Shown: piece by piece, positions 15,337 through 24,764 of the stretch | How the letters are laid out: the number at the start of each line of letters is the position of its first letter | Numbering within the stretch: position 1 is the first letter of the stretch | Assembly: GCA_019419625.1 (NCBI GenBank) | Contig: DXZO01000025.1 | Span: 1 to 41,853, forward strand | Source: Collinsella sp. | Lineage (GTDB): Bacteria > Actinomycetota > Coriobacteriia > Coriobacteriales > Coriobacteriaceae | Reading direction: 5' to 3' | Length of the DNA: 41,853 bases | Program-made: the position numbers and the translations under genes | Notes under the pieces: model-generated | The model's input: the letters and a program-made list of their open reading frames with translations, nothing else | Databases searched by the model: none | Told to the model about the DNA's origin: nothing

Positions 15337-16302
15337 ATGCCGGGTAAAAGCCTAGAGAACATGCACGTAGCGGTCTTGGCGGGCGGTCATTCCGCCGAGC
15401 GCGAGATCTCGCTCGATTCGGGAAAGAACGTTGTGGTAGCACTGAAGGAAGCCGGCTACACCTCGGTGGAGCTGCTTGACACGGCCGCTGATGACTTTAT
15501 GGTAACCATGGCGACCGGCGGATTCGATGTGGCATTTATCGCCATGCACGGCGCCGGCGGTGAGGATGGCGCCATGCAGGGTGCCATGGAGACCCTGGGT
15601 ATCCCCTACACGGCCTCGGGCGTACTTGCCAGCGCCTGCGGTGCCGACAAGGAGGTCTCTAAGCTCCTATACGCCAAGGCGGGCATTCCCATTGCCCCCG
15701 GCCTTGCGCTCGAGGTGGGCGATGAAGTCGATATCGATCATATCGTCGAGGTTTGTGGCGAGCGCTGCTTTGTGAAGCCGGCCGTCAACGGTTCCAGCTA
15801 TGGCATTTCCCTGGTCCATGAGCCCTCCGAGCTGCCCGCGGCAATCGCCAAGGCGTTTGAGTACGGCGACAAAGTGCTGGTCGAGAAGTGCATCGAGGGT
15901 ACCGAGATCACCGTCGGCGTATACGGCGAAGATGACGTGCGCGCCCTGCCGATTGTCGAGATTCGTAAGCCCGAGGACTGCGAGTTCTACGATCTGGACG
16001 TGAAGTATGTCGACCCTACGGATATCCATCGCATTCCGGCGCAGATTTCACCCGAGAACTACGCTCGCGCTCAGGAACTTGCCTGTGCCGCTCACAAGGC
16101 CCTCGGTTGCCTGGGTATCTCGCGCAGCGACTTTATTGTGAGCGAGGACGGCCCCGTTATCCTCGAGACCAATACCATTCCCGGCATGACCGATACGTCG
16201 CTGTATCCGGATGAGATCCGCCACACCGACGACATGACGTTCCCGCAGGTCTGTGACAGCCTGATCCGTATGGGCCTTCGTCGAGCGGGCATTGCATGCT
16301 AA
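15337..16302 (+). CDS. ddl: D-alanine--D-alanine ligase
   Basis: ATP-grasp ligase making the D-Ala-D-Ala end of the peptidoglycan precursor. 321 residues. N-terminal VAVLAGGHSAEREISLDSG, the MHGAGGEDGAMQGAMETLGI substrate loop, DKEVSKLLYAKAGIP, FVKPAVNGSSYGIS and the metal and ATP site in VILETNTIPGMTDTSL. GGAGGAG lies before the ATG at 15337. Its stop overlaps the helicase gene by 7 nt (ATGCTAA). No vancomycin-resistance genes adjoin it, so this is read as the housekeeping enzyme. Confidence 0.95.
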   Translation: MPGKSLENMHVAVLAGGHSAEREISLDSGKNVVVALKEAGYTSVELLDTAADDFMVTMATGGFDVAFIAMHGAGGEDGAMQGAMETLGIPYTASGVLASACGADKEVSKLLYAKAGIPIAPGLALEVGDEVDIDHIVEVCGERCFVKPAVNGSSYGISLVHEPSELPAAIAKAFEYGDKVLVEKCIEGTEITVGVYGEDDVRALPIVEIRKPEDCEFYDLDVKYVDPTDIHRIPAQISPENYARAQELACAAHKALGCLGISRSDFIVSEDGPVILETNTIPGMTDTSLYPDEIRHTDDMTFPQVCDSLIRMGLRRAGIAC

Positions 16303-19190
16303 TCGAGGACGCGGTTTCGTCAGGAACGCCGCAGTTTGTCATCGACTCCTATGCCACGCTTGCCGACCGCGCCAAAACGCAGTCCTTCGGTCTTATCGAG
16401 GAAGATGTGATTGTCCTCGATACCGAGACCACGGGTCTTTCGGTGCAGGACAACGAGCTGATCGAGATTTCGGCGGCCCGTCTTTCGGGCCGCGAGATCG
16501 TCGACCGCTTCGATACCTTCGTGCATCCCAAGCAGCTGATTCCCGCCGAGATTACCGAGCTCACGAGCATTACAAATACCGATGTGGCAGATGCCCCGTC
16601 GGCGGTTGAGGCCGTCGCCGCTCTCGCCGATTTTGTCGGTGGCTGCCCGGTGATCGCACACAACGCCACGTTCGACCGCTCGTTTATCGAGTCGGTCAAA
16701 GGCGGCGTCAACGTGAGCGATATTTGGATCGATTCGCTGGCGCTGTCGCGCATCGCGCTTCCGCGCCTGGCCTCGCACAAGCTGTCTTTTATGGCCGATC
16801 TGTTTGGCTGCGACTCGGTATCACACCGTGCCAATGCCGACGTCGACGCCCTGTGTGGCGTATGGCGCGTGTTGCTCGTGGCGCTCACCGACTTGCCCCA
16901 GGGCCTCATGGCGCGCCTAGCCGACATGCATCCGGACGTGCCTTGGTCCTATCGTCCTATCTTCTCATTCTTGGCAGGGCAGAACCCTGGTTCTATCTTC
17001 TCTCTCAGCGCCGCTCGTGCTGACGTTCTCAAGGCCGATCGCGCCGACGATCGGGTGGACGCCGATGAACTGCCGGTTCTCAAGATGCCGAGTCGTGAGG
17101 AGATTGAGGCAGACTATGCGCCAGGTGGCCTAGTCAATCGCATGTATCCCACCTACGAGCCGCGTGATGAGCAGATCGCGATGGCGCTCGAGGTCCGCGA
17201 TGCGCTGGTCACGGGCACTCATCGAGTAATTGAGGCAGGCACAGGCGTCGGCAAATCGATGGCCTATCTGGTACCTTTTGCCGAGGCAGCACGCCGTAAC
17301 AACATCACGGTTGGTATTGCGACCAAATCGAATAATCTTGCCGACCAGCTCATGTACCATGAGCTGCCAAAACTTGCCGAGCAACTGGACGGCGGTCTGT
17401 CATTTTGCGCTCTCAAGGGGTATGACCACTATCCGTGCCTGCGCAAGCTTGAGCGCATGAGCCGCGGCCAGGTTGAGATTACCACCAAGCGCGATCCGGC
17501 GGACACGCTCACGGCGGTCGCGGTCATTATGGCGTACGTCTGCCAATCAGCCGATGGCGACCTCGACTCGCTCGGCATTCGGTGGCGCAGCGTCAACCGT
17601 CCCGACTTTACGACGGCCTCGCGCGAGTGCGCTCGTCGCCTCTGCCCGTTTTTCCCTGATAAATGTTTGGTCCACGGCGCTCGCCGTCGTGCGGCGCACG
17701 CCGATGTGGTGGTCACCAACCATTCCCTGCTGTTCCGCAACGTCGCGGCCGAGGGCAGGATTTTGCCTCCGATTCGTCATTGGGTAATCGACGAGGCCCA
17801 TTCCATCGAGCGCGAGGCGCGCCGTCAGTGGGCGCGCGTGGTGTCGGCGGACGAATCACGCGTTCTGTTTGAGCGTCTGGGTGGCTCGAGCACCGGCGCG
17901 CTAAGCCAGGTTTCCCGTGATTTGGCAACCTCCGAGGGCTCTACGCTCTATCTGGGCCTTACTGCCAAGGCGACGTCGACGGTTGCGCGCGCGAGCATGG
18001 CAATCGCCGACGTGTTCGATGGCGTTCGCGAGCTCGGCCGCCGTGCGCGTGGGGGTTATGACAATGCCAATCTATGGATTGGCCCCGAGCTGCGCGAATC
18101 TGACGACTGGCATGATTTCTTACAGTCGGCCTACACTGGCATCGATGCATTGGAACAAGCTGACAAGAGCGTCGACGCGCTGGTGCAAGCCGTCGCCGCC
18201 GACAAGCCAGAGGTTGTTGTCGACCTGGGTGATATCTCGCGCCGCCTGCACGAGCTGGCCGAGAACCTCAAGCTCATCATTGATGGCACCGATGAACACT
18301 ACGTGTATTCGCTGCAGGTCAATCGCAGACTTCGTGCCGGCGGAGAGTCGATGACCGCAGAGCGCATCGACATTGGCGAGGCTTTGGCAACCGAGTGGCT
18401 ACCCGAGGTTCACACGGCTATCTTTGCCTCGGCGACCATGACGGTGTCCAAAAGCTTTGAGCACTTTAACCATGCGGTCGGCCTTGATCGCATCGGTGCT
18501 TCAACGTCGTCATCGCTGCACTTGGATTCGAGCTACGACTTCGATTCGAACATGGCTGTAGTCGTTGCGGGCGATATCCCCGATCCGCGCGATCGTGAGA
18601 GCTATCTTACGGCGCTCGAGCGCGTACTGGTCGACGCCCATCTTGCCATGGGCGGATCGGTGCTCACGTTGTTCACCAATCGGCGCGACATGGAGGACCT
18701 ATACGCCCGCGTTGAGCCCAAGATGGCCCGTGCGGGTCTGGAGCTCAACTGCCAGCAGCGCAACTCATCTCCTCGTCGCCTGCGCGACCGGTTTATCAAC
18801 GAACCGACCTCGTCGCTTTTTGCGCTCAAGGCCTTCTGGGAGGGGTTTGATGCCAGCGGCGAGACGCTGCGCTGCGTCATCATTCCCAAGTTGCCGTTCT
18901 CGAGCCCCACGGACCCGCTCTCGTGCGAGCGCAACCTGCGCGAAGACCGCGCATGGGCGCGCTATTCGCTGCCCGAGGCGGTGCTCGAGGTTAAGCAGGC
19001 CGCGGGGCGTTTGATTCGCTCGTCGACCGATAGCGGTGTGCTGATCTTGGCGGATCCTCGCCTGGTGACGAAGGGCTATGGCAAGAAGTTCTTAACGTCG
19101 CTGCCCACGAGCTCCTACCAGCGCATCGAATCGGCGCAGATCGGACACTATCTACAGCTGTGGCGTGCACGCCACGAGCGGCGGCGCTAA
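16296..19190 (+). CDS. dinG: DinG-family exonuclease-helicase fusion
   Basis: 964-residue fusion. The N-terminal DEDDh 3'-5' exonuclease has VLDTETTGL (D42, E44), HNATFD and HRANADVDA, so the acidic residues and His appear intact. The XPD/DinG superfamily 2 helicase follows: EAGTGVGKS near 313-321 and DEAH at 499-502. Four cysteines at about 381, 445, 450 and 457 match the spacing of the iron-sulfur cluster of E. coli DinG. Late motifs are FKxxFWEGFDASGE-like (LKAFWEGFDASGE) and KQAAGRLIRS. It resembles the exonuclease-bearing DinG of Bacillus. Starts inside the ddl stop. It converges with and overlaps the WYL gene by 4 nt with no visible terminator. Confidence 0.93.
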   Translation: MLIEDAVSSGTPQFVIDSYATLADRAKTQSFGLIEEDVIVLDTETTGLSVQDNELIEISAARLSGREIVDRFDTFVHPKQLIPAEITELTSITNTDVADAPSAVEAVAALADFVGGCPVIAHNATFDRSFIESVKGGVNVSDIWIDSLALSRIALPRLASHKLSFMADLFGCDSVSHRANADVDALCGVWRVLLVALTDLPQGLMARLADMHPDVPWSYRPIFSFLAGQNPGSIFSLSAARADVLKADRADDRVDADELPVLKMPSREEIEADYAPGGLVNRMYPTYEPRDEQIAMALEVRDALVTGTHRVIEAGTGVGKSMAYLVPFAEAARRNNITVGIATKSNNLADQLMYHELPKLAEQLDGGLSFCALKGYDHYPCLRKLERMSRGQVEITTKRDPADTLTAVAVIMAYVCQSADGDLDSLGIRWRSVNRPDFTTASRECARRLCPFFPDKCLVHGARRRAAHADVVVTNHSLLFRNVAAEGRILPPIRHWVIDEAHSIEREARRQWARVVSADESRVLFERLGGSSTGALSQVSRDLATSEGSTLYLGLTAKATSTVARASMAIADVFDGVRELGRRARGGYDNANLWIGPELRESDDWHDFLQSAYTGIDALEQADKSVDALVQAVAADKPEVVVDLGDISRRLHELAENLKLIIDGTDEHYVYSLQVNRRLRAGGESMTAERIDIGEALATEWLPEVHTAIFASATMTVSKSFEHFNHAVGLDRIGASTSSSLHLDSSYDFDSNMAVVVAGDIPDPRDRESYLTALERVLVDAHLAMGGSVLTLFTNRRDMEDLYARVEPKMARAGLELNCQQRNSSPRRLRDRFINEPTSSLFALKAFWEGFDASGETLRCVIIPKLPFSSPTDPLSCERNLREDRAWARYSLPEAVLEVKQAAGRLIRSSTDSGVLILADPRLVTKGYGKKFLTSLPTSSYQRIESAQIGHYLQLWRARHERRR

Positions 19191-20104
19191 AGCGGACAGA
19201 CGAGGGCTTTTGCCATATCGCACAGACGCTTTGACAGGGCGGGGTCATCCAAGATGCGGATGGCTCCGCCCGCTGCGATTATCTGGCTCAGCAGCCAACG
19301 CTCGGAGCCGTAATGTACGGTTACCGTTGCCATGTCTGTCCCGCTGCGCTCGATTAGGGTGATGCCGGCCCAGTCCAGATGCTCCGCCATATCGAATGGC
19401 ATCAAGAGCTTTGCGCTACGCTGCGTCCGGGCAAGGGAATCGTGGAGGGATGCAACGTCCGGTGCGTGAGGCACGACGGAGTCTTCCGTCAAGGCGAGTC
19501 CCTCGATTTTATCCATGCGATAGGTGCGCTGCTCATCGACCGCGATGTCCCAGGCAAACAGATATGTTTGGTCGCCGTTTGCTGTAATGCGCAAGGGGTC
19601 GACCAGACGCTCGCGTGGCCGCGCATCGTCCATCGAGCGATACGAGATACGACAGCGAACGCCGTCCTGAATGGCGCAGCTCAGCTGCTGCCAGTGCGAC
19701 CCGTGGTTGACGGTGTCCAAGACGTGCTGGTTATAGCCGAGCTCTTCGGGTAGAAGAGCATGTCGAATTCGAGCCGCCGCCTGGGGCTCGATCCCCAACG
19801 ATTCAAGTTCGTGGTTGAGCACAGCGCCCTCGGCGGCACTCAGGCGCAGCGGTAGTACACGCCCGGCGTCACCGGTGAGGACCATGCGCTCGCTGTGGCA
19901 TTCGCAGATGATACGCGCGCCCGATTCTCGGTCCGCGAGCGTCGAGACGATCTCGAGAATCTCGTCGAGCGACGCCCCCGTGATGTCAAAGCGACTGCAA
20001 ATCTCGGTTCGTGTCATGCCGCTCTCGCCGGCGGCGTAGAGGGCCTCCATAATGTCGATGGCGCGCGAGAGCCTCTGCTCGCTGGTGAGTTTACGCACGG
20101 GCAT
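19187..20104 (-). CDS. WYL-domain regulator, PafC-like
   Basis: About 305 residues. An N-terminal helix-turn-helix (SRAIDIMEALYAAGESGMTRTEI) is followed by a WYL-type ligand domain at roughly 140-230 (CRISYRSMDDARPRERLVDPL, YLFAWDIAVDEQRTYRMDKI) and a WCX-like C-terminus. I chose the ATG at 20104 because an AAGGACGG site precedes it; a longer reading from 20125 is possible. It overlaps the preceding WYL gene by 14 nt. A tandem WYL pair in an actinobacterium resembles PafB-PafC, a DNA-damage transcription activator responding to single-stranded DNA. The neighbouring helicase fits, but the function is not proven here. Confidence 0.8.
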   Translation of the reverse strand: MPVRKLTSEQRLSRAIDIMEALYAAGESGMTRTEICSRFDITGASLDEILEIVSTLADRESGARIICECHSERMVLTGDAGRVLPLRLSAAEGAVLNHELESLGIEPQAAARIRHALLPEELGYNQHVLDTVNHGSHWQQLSCAIQDGVRCRISYRSMDDARPRERLVDPLRITANGDQTYLFAWDIAVDEQRTYRMDKIEGLALTEDSVVPHAPDVASLHDSLARTQRSAKLLMPFDMAEHLDWAGITLIERSGTDMATVTVHYGSERWLLSQIIAAGGAIRILDDPALSKRLCDMAKALVCPL

Positions 20105-21113
20105 GCTCGTGCACCGTCCTTTCAATGAGGTGGTTCCACGCCTGCTTGAGCGATTTGGGGGCCATGGGCCTCATGCCGTCCATGGCGTGGGCCATGCAAA
20201 ATGAGGCGGCGGCTTCAAGATCGCGCACGTCAACGGTCCAAGTCCATCCCGAATCGGTGTGTGCGAGCTCACCTCGCCCGCGCGTGAGGCCGTTGATCAT
20301 ATCGATCTGCGTCTGCGGGGCGAACGAGAACGTAGCCGCAACGGGCGGGCGGTCGGCAAAATCGAATTCAAAGAACAGGTAGTCGTTGAGATTGAAGTCT
20401 GCAGGGATGGCGTAGGCCTTCGAAGGACGCCAAGCGCGAACGATACGGTCGCAGCGGAATGTCCTGATGTCGTCGGTGGCATTGTCGAGGCCGCAGAAGT
20501 ACGCAACGCCCTCGCGCTCGAACATGCCGTAGACGCAGACGGTACGCTCTTTCTGCTCACCGCGTCCGTTCTGATATAAAAATCGCAGCGCGCATCGCTC
20601 GGCAAAGGCGCTCCATACCGCATCGACGGTGGGAGAGCGGCGGATCGGTGCTTCGTCCGCCGTCGTCCTGCCGGTGAGGTAGGCAATCTTGGAACGAATA
20701 TCGGCAAGCGGCGCGGCAAAAGTGGATGAGCCGGCCGCTATTGTCTGGTCGATAGCGTTGAGCAGGATATCGGCGTCGTCTGCGGTGATGAGGCCGCCTG
20801 CCGCAAACGTGTGCTCGCGGTCGATTGTCCATGAGCTTTCCTCGGTCTCCTGCGCGCCGGCGGGGCGAACCTCCTTGATTAAGATGCCGCGTTCGAGCAG
20901 TTTGTCACGATCGCGCCGAAACTTGCGCTTATCCGAGTCGATATTGCCCGAGCCATATCCCAGGTCAGAATCCAAGACGATCTGCTCGGTCGTCAGCGGT
21001 TCGGGGGAGCTGTTGAGCACAAAGAAAAGATTGAGGATGCGCTGAGCCGTTTTATCGAAACTGGGCTCCGAATTCCCCTTTTTAATTGTCGCGGTCGCGT
21101 CGCTTGCCGTCAT
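20091..21113 (-). CDS. WYL-domain regulator, PafB-like
   Basis: 340 residues, first gene of the pair. An N-terminal winged helix (RILNLFFVLNSSPEPLTTEQI, then DSDKRKFRRDRDKLLERGI, a typical HTH plus wing) is followed by a WYL-like domain at about 175-260 (CALRFLYQNGRGEQKERTVCVYG, VAYFCGLDNATDDIRTFRCDRI) and a WCX-like end. The ATG at 21113 has GAGGAC before it. Co-transcribed and overlapping with the second WYL gene. See that entry for the PafBC comparison. Confidence 0.8.
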   Translation of the reverse strand: MTASDATATIKKGNSEPSFDKTAQRILNLFFVLNSSPEPLTTEQIVLDSDLGYGSGNIDSDKRKFRRDRDKLLERGILIKEVRPAGAQETEESSWTIDREHTFAAGGLITADDADILLNAIDQTIAAGSSTFAAPLADIRSKIAYLTGRTTADEAPIRRSPTVDAVWSAFAERCALRFLYQNGRGEQKERTVCVYGMFEREGVAYFCGLDNATDDIRTFRCDRIVRAWRPSKAYAIPADFNLNDYLFFEFDFADRPPVAATFSFAPQTQIDMINGLTRGRGELAHTDSGWTWTVDVRDLEAAASFCMAHAMDGMRPMAPKSLKQAWNHLIERTVHEHARA

Positions 21114-21311
21114 AGAGTCCTCGCATGAGAAGGTGGTTTGCTGCCATGATTTTAGTCCGATATGGAGATTAGGCTATATCCTTGTCCGCTCGGGGCGTTA
21201 AGATGGCCCGAATTCGGTCGTTTGCGCTCGCTCGGGGTATACTTTCGACTATATACGGTTCTAATGTGCATGCATTGGGCCTATTTGTCGGATTATGGAT
21301 GTGGAGCGCAC

Positions 21312-24300
21312 ATGGCGAACACCCAGAACTATATTAACCACCTGCTGCAGAACACCGGCATCACGCCGGCATGCAGCGAAGAAGAGCGCTTGGCTGCCGA
21401 GGATATCGCTCAGATCTTCCGCAACCACGGCTTTGATCCCGAGGTTCAGGAGTTCAATGCCCCGGCGCCCAGCAGGTTGGCATTTGCCGTTACCGGTATT
21501 CTTGCGTTTGCCGGCGCCCTGCTGATGGGCATCGGCGGCGGCATCGGCTTGGTCGGCACCTTGCTGGCCATTGTCGGTGCCGTTCTTTACGTGCTCGAGC
21601 GCACGGGCCACCCCGTGGTTTCGCGCCTGGGCAAGACGGGCGTGAGCCAAAATGTCATCGCCTACCACAAGGCCTCGGGCCCGCTCGCGTCTCCGCGCAA
21701 CCGCCCGGTGGTCGTTGTCGCACACTACGACTCTCCCCGTGCTGAGCTGCTCGCCCGCGAGCCCTATGCTTCGTATCGTGCGCTCATCGCCAAGCTGCTG
21801 CCCGTTGCCACGGTTGCCCCTGCTGCCGTTGCCATCTTGCGTATCCTGCCGCTCCCCGGCGCGCTCAAGGTTCTGCTGTGGATTGTCGCGATCCTCGCTT
21901 CCCTCGTTGCGCTCGCCAACGCGGCAAACATCATTTCTAACCGTTTTGTGCTTCCCTATACGTCCGGCGCAGTGTGCAACAAGTCTTCTGTCGCCGCTAT
22001 GCTCGGCGTTATGGACAACGTTGCTCCCTTCCAGGGCGAAAACGAGTTTCCCGACGATGTTCCGTTCGATACCTATTTTGGGGAGCAGAAGCGTCGTGCC
22101 GAGGAGATGGCGCGCGCAGCAGCGGAGTATGCCGCGGCCCAACAGCAAAACGACTACGGCAACACCATCGAGTATGAAGAGCCTACCTACGCCGAGGACG
22201 AGTTCGGTCAGCCGATTGCTCCCGACGCTCAGACCGAGCCCGAACAGGGCGAGGCTTTCGACGAGCAGATCGAGGGCTTTGAGGGTGCGTCTGCCGACGA
22301 GACGCTGATTGGCGCCATCGTGCCCGAGGATCAGAATCAGGCTGTCCAGGCCGAAGAGTTCAATGACGAGGTTCCCACTGCCGAGCCGGCGGAGGAGCCT
22401 GTCGCGGCCGAGCCCGAGCCCAGGCTCTATCGCAATGCCGCCGGCAACATCCGCTTTGGTTCGGATGCCATCCGTGCGCTCGGAATGCTTCCCGAGTCCT
22501 GCACGCTCGATTACGAGGAAGGCGAGGAGCCGACGTTTGAGCCCGAGCCTGCCCCCGTCGTGACTGCATCTGCGCCCGTTGTCGCCGTGGATGATGAGTC
22601 TGCCGCGGTTGCCGCTGCCGTTGCCGAGCCCGAGGCGGTGTCCGCGATCGATCCCGCGGCAGGACTGGACATTTTGGCTCCCGCCGCGCCGGCGCAAGAC
22701 GTTACGGACGAGCCTGACGACGATTACGCTGAACAGCCGAGGCGCGTGTCTTACGAGAGCGATACTGATTTCTCGGCCGAGATTCCCGCGGCAACGCCCC
22801 ATGCCGATATTGCATCCGCGTTCTCTTCGATTGGCGCCAGCGCTTCCAACTTCTTTAAGGGTGCGCTTGCAAAGGGCAGGAAATTTGTCGACGATTTCGA
22901 GGGGAAGCGCGCTGCCGCACGCGAGGCTGCCGAGCAGGAGGCTATCGCTCAGCAGCAGGCAACCGAGGCGGCACGTGAGCGCGCGGTGCAAGAGTTCGAG
23001 CAGAACGAGGCTATGCAGTCCGTGCCTGTCGACGCCGCCGAAGCTACAACGTCCTTTGAGGCTCAGCAGCACGTCGATAGCACCATGTCGTTTGATGCCG
23101 CGCAGTTCGATTCCACGATAACGTTTGAAAAGCAAGGCACCGCGATTGCCGAGCCCCTTCCTGTTTCCGATGAGCAGGGCGACGCGGCAGACGATGACGA
23201 GCCTATTGATGCTGCCGAAATCCAAGATGTCGCCGGGCACGAGCCCGTCGAGGTCAACTGTGACGAAGAGCAATACGCGGCAGCCGATCAAGGTGATTCG
23301 ACCGAGGTCGAGCAGGAGGAAGTGCCTGCGGTTTCCGAGGCTCCCGAGACAGATGGGTCGAGGCCTTACTCCACGCAGATTTTCACCATGCCGATCCCGA
23401 GTGGTTCCGGTGCCACGGTTGCCGATGTCGCTCCCACTCAGGACGAAACGGTCGATTCCCTTATGGCCCAGATTTCCTCCCAAGCATCGCCGCGTCCGCA
23501 GATGAATGTTCCCGATCCGGCGTCGGCACCGTCGCCTGCACCCTCCTCGTCTCCGCTGGCTTCGGTCCCCGATCCGTCGCTGCCGTCGATGAAGCAGACA
23601 AACGTTGCGTCTCGCACGTCGCTGTTCGACCTTCCCGATCCCTCCGCACAGGTCAACGACCCCTTTGCTACCGCTCAGGGTCCCGAACCCACATCGGCAC
23701 CCGTTGCGCCTCCTATGCCCGTTGCGTCGGGCGCACAGCCGATCGAGACCATTTCGGCTCCCGCCCCTGCGGCACCTAAGTCTCGCAAGCGCGGCCTGGG
23801 CGGCCTGTTCGGTCGTAAAAAGAAAAACGAACAGGACAGCATGAGTGACTGGCTGGGCGTCGAAGACGATTACGATGCCAAGAAGTCCGGTCGCGGCATC
23901 GGTTCGTGGGATAATTTCGAGGACGATAACGATGGCTGGAAGGGCGGCGCTACGTCTTCCGACGGCGCTTCTTCCGAAGATATGCTCTCGGCTGTCGCTT
24001 CTATGGGCGACGATGAGCTGCTCGGTCACGATATCTGGTTTGTGGCAACGGGCGCCTCGGATTGTGATGGCTCCGGTATGAAGGCCTTCTTGGCTTCGCA
24101 TCGCGATAAGCTCCGCGGCGTCTTCTTCATCAATCTTGAATCCGTCGGCGCCGGTAGGCTTTCGGTGGTGACGGTTGAGGGCGAACAGCAGCTGCTCAAG
24201 GGCGATCGCCGCATCATGAACCTGGTCAGCAAGGTGTGCAAGTCGTTCCATGTCGATTGTGGCGCGCTCGAGATGCCCTATGCCAAGACCGATGCCTACG

Positions 24301-24458
24301 CCGCGCTCGAGGCGAGCCGCCGAGCCCTCACCATCGCCGGCGTGGACGGCACGCGTCTGGCTTGCGCTCGTACCGAGGACGACCTGCCCCACAATGTCAA
24401 CCCGACGAACATTGCCACGGTATCCGAGGTCGTGACCGAGGTTATCCGCCGTTCGTAG
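21312..24458 (+). CDS. Membrane-bound degenerate M28-type peptidase with a large acidic insertion
   Basis: 1048 residues. An M28 fold is suggested by ordered motifs: VVVVAHYDSPRAE (H138, D140), SGAVCNKSSVAAM (218-230), FVATGASDCDGSGM (911-924), FINLESVG (939-946) and NVNPTNIATV (1028-1037). Four usual zinc or catalytic positions look changed: Asp of GADDN to C222, EE to S916-D917, Asp of NLD to E943, and His of HTP to N1030. Two hydrophobic regions (about 57-98 and 155-205) look membrane-embedded. Residues ~230-905 are an acidic, Ala/Pro/Glu-rich low-complexity insertion. I chose the ATG at 21312 (GGAG 5 nt before); upstream in-frame codons extend to 21162. A pseudo-enzyme or scaffold role is inference. 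Confidence 0.8.
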   Translation: MANTQNYINHLLQNTGITPACSEEERLAAEDIAQIFRNHGFDPEVQEFNAPAPSRLAFAVTGILAFAGALLMGIGGGIGLVGTLLAIVGAVLYVLERTGHPVVSRLGKTGVSQNVIAYHKASGPLASPRNRPVVVVAHYDSPRAELLAREPYASYRALIAKLLPVATVAPAAVAILRILPLPGALKVLLWIVAILASLVALANAANIISNRFVLPYTSGAVCNKSSVAAMLGVMDNVAPFQGENEFPDDVPFDTYFGEQKRRAEEMARAAAEYAAAQQQNDYGNTIEYEEPTYAEDEFGQPIAPDAQTEPEQGEAFDEQIEGFEGASADETLIGAIVPEDQNQAVQAEEFNDEVPTAEPAEEPVAAEPEPRLYRNAAGNIRFGSDAIRALGMLPESCTLDYEEGEEPTFEPEPAPVVTASAPVVAVDDESAAVAAAVAEPEAVSAIDPAAGLDILAPAAPAQDVTDEPDDDYAEQPRRVSYESDTDFSAEIPAATPHADIASAFSSIGASASNFFKGALAKGRKFVDDFEGKRAAAREAAEQEAIAQQQATEAARERAVQEFEQNEAMQSVPVDAAEATTSFEAQQHVDSTMSFDAAQFDSTITFEKQGTAIAEPLPVSDEQGDAADDDEPIDAAEIQDVAGHEPVEVNCDEEQYAAADQGDSTEVEQEEVPAVSEAPETDGSRPYSTQIFTMPIPSGSGATVADVAPTQDETVDSLMAQISSQASPRPQMNVPDPASAPSPAPSSSPLASVPDPSLPSMKQTNVASRTSLFDLPDPSAQVNDPFATAQGPEPTSAPVAPPMPVASGAQPIETISAPAPAAPKSRKRGLGGLFGRKKKNEQDSMSDWLGVEDDYDAKKSGRGIGSWDNFEDDNDGWKGGATSSDGASSEDMLSAVASMGDDELLGHDIWFVATGASDCDGSGMKAFLASHRDKLRGVFFINLESVGAGRLSVVTVEGEQQLLKGDRRIMNLVSKVCKSFHVDCGALEMPYAKTDAYAALEASRRALTIAGVDGTRLACARTEDDLPHNVNPTNIATVSEVVTEVIRRS

Positions 24459-24479
24459 ACGGAGCTCTAAGGAGTCAAC

Positions 24480-24698
24480 GTGTTTTCGTATATTAAGCGC
24501 CATTGGCCTGTCTACGTGATTTTGACCTTGATTGCCATTGCGTTAGGGTTTGGAGCTGCCTACATCGTGGGCGCGAAGGGCTCGACCCCCGCCTCCGCAA
24601 TCAGCGAAGAGGTGGAGCAAGAACAGAGCACGGGTGCCGATGGGATTCCTGAGTCCGAGCAAGCAATCGTTGATGGTGGATCTTCGTCTGCAGAGTAG
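24480..24698 (+). CDS. Small single-pass membrane protein
   Basis: 72 residues from a GTG at 24480 preceded by AAGGAG. One hydrophobic helix (about residues 10-31) is followed by an acidic Ser/Glu-rich tail. It lies 21 bp after the M28-like gene and before the shared terminator, so it is probably a partner of that protein. No family recognised. Confidence 0.6.
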   Translation: MFSYIKRHWPVYVILTLIAIALGFGAAYIVGAKGSTPASAISEEVEQEQSTGADGIPESEQAIVDGGSSSAE

Positions 24699-24720
24699 AT
24701 GCGGCGATTTAAATGATTGA

Positions 24721-24757
24721 AAGCGGGCGAGCCGGGGGACTGGCTCGCCCGCTTTTT
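24721..24757. terminator. Bidirectional terminator between the small membrane gene and the adhesin
   Basis: 13-bp stem (24721-24733 with 24742-24754) and an 8-nt loop, followed by T5 on the plus strand and by CTTTCAATCATTT on the minus strand. It serves the convergent ends of both units. Confidence 0.85.
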
Positions 24758-24764
24758 CATCGCG

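Noticed and set aside
15337..16302. Van-type D-Ala-D-Lac ligase instead of Ddl
   Set aside because: No vanH or vanX neighbours and nothing in the motifs that clearly sets it apart from a housekeeping ligase.
21261..24503. 1080-codon minus-strand open frame opposite the M28-like gene
   Set aside because: Arg/Gly/His-rich nonsense composition caused by the acidic low-complexity code on the other strand; no motifs.
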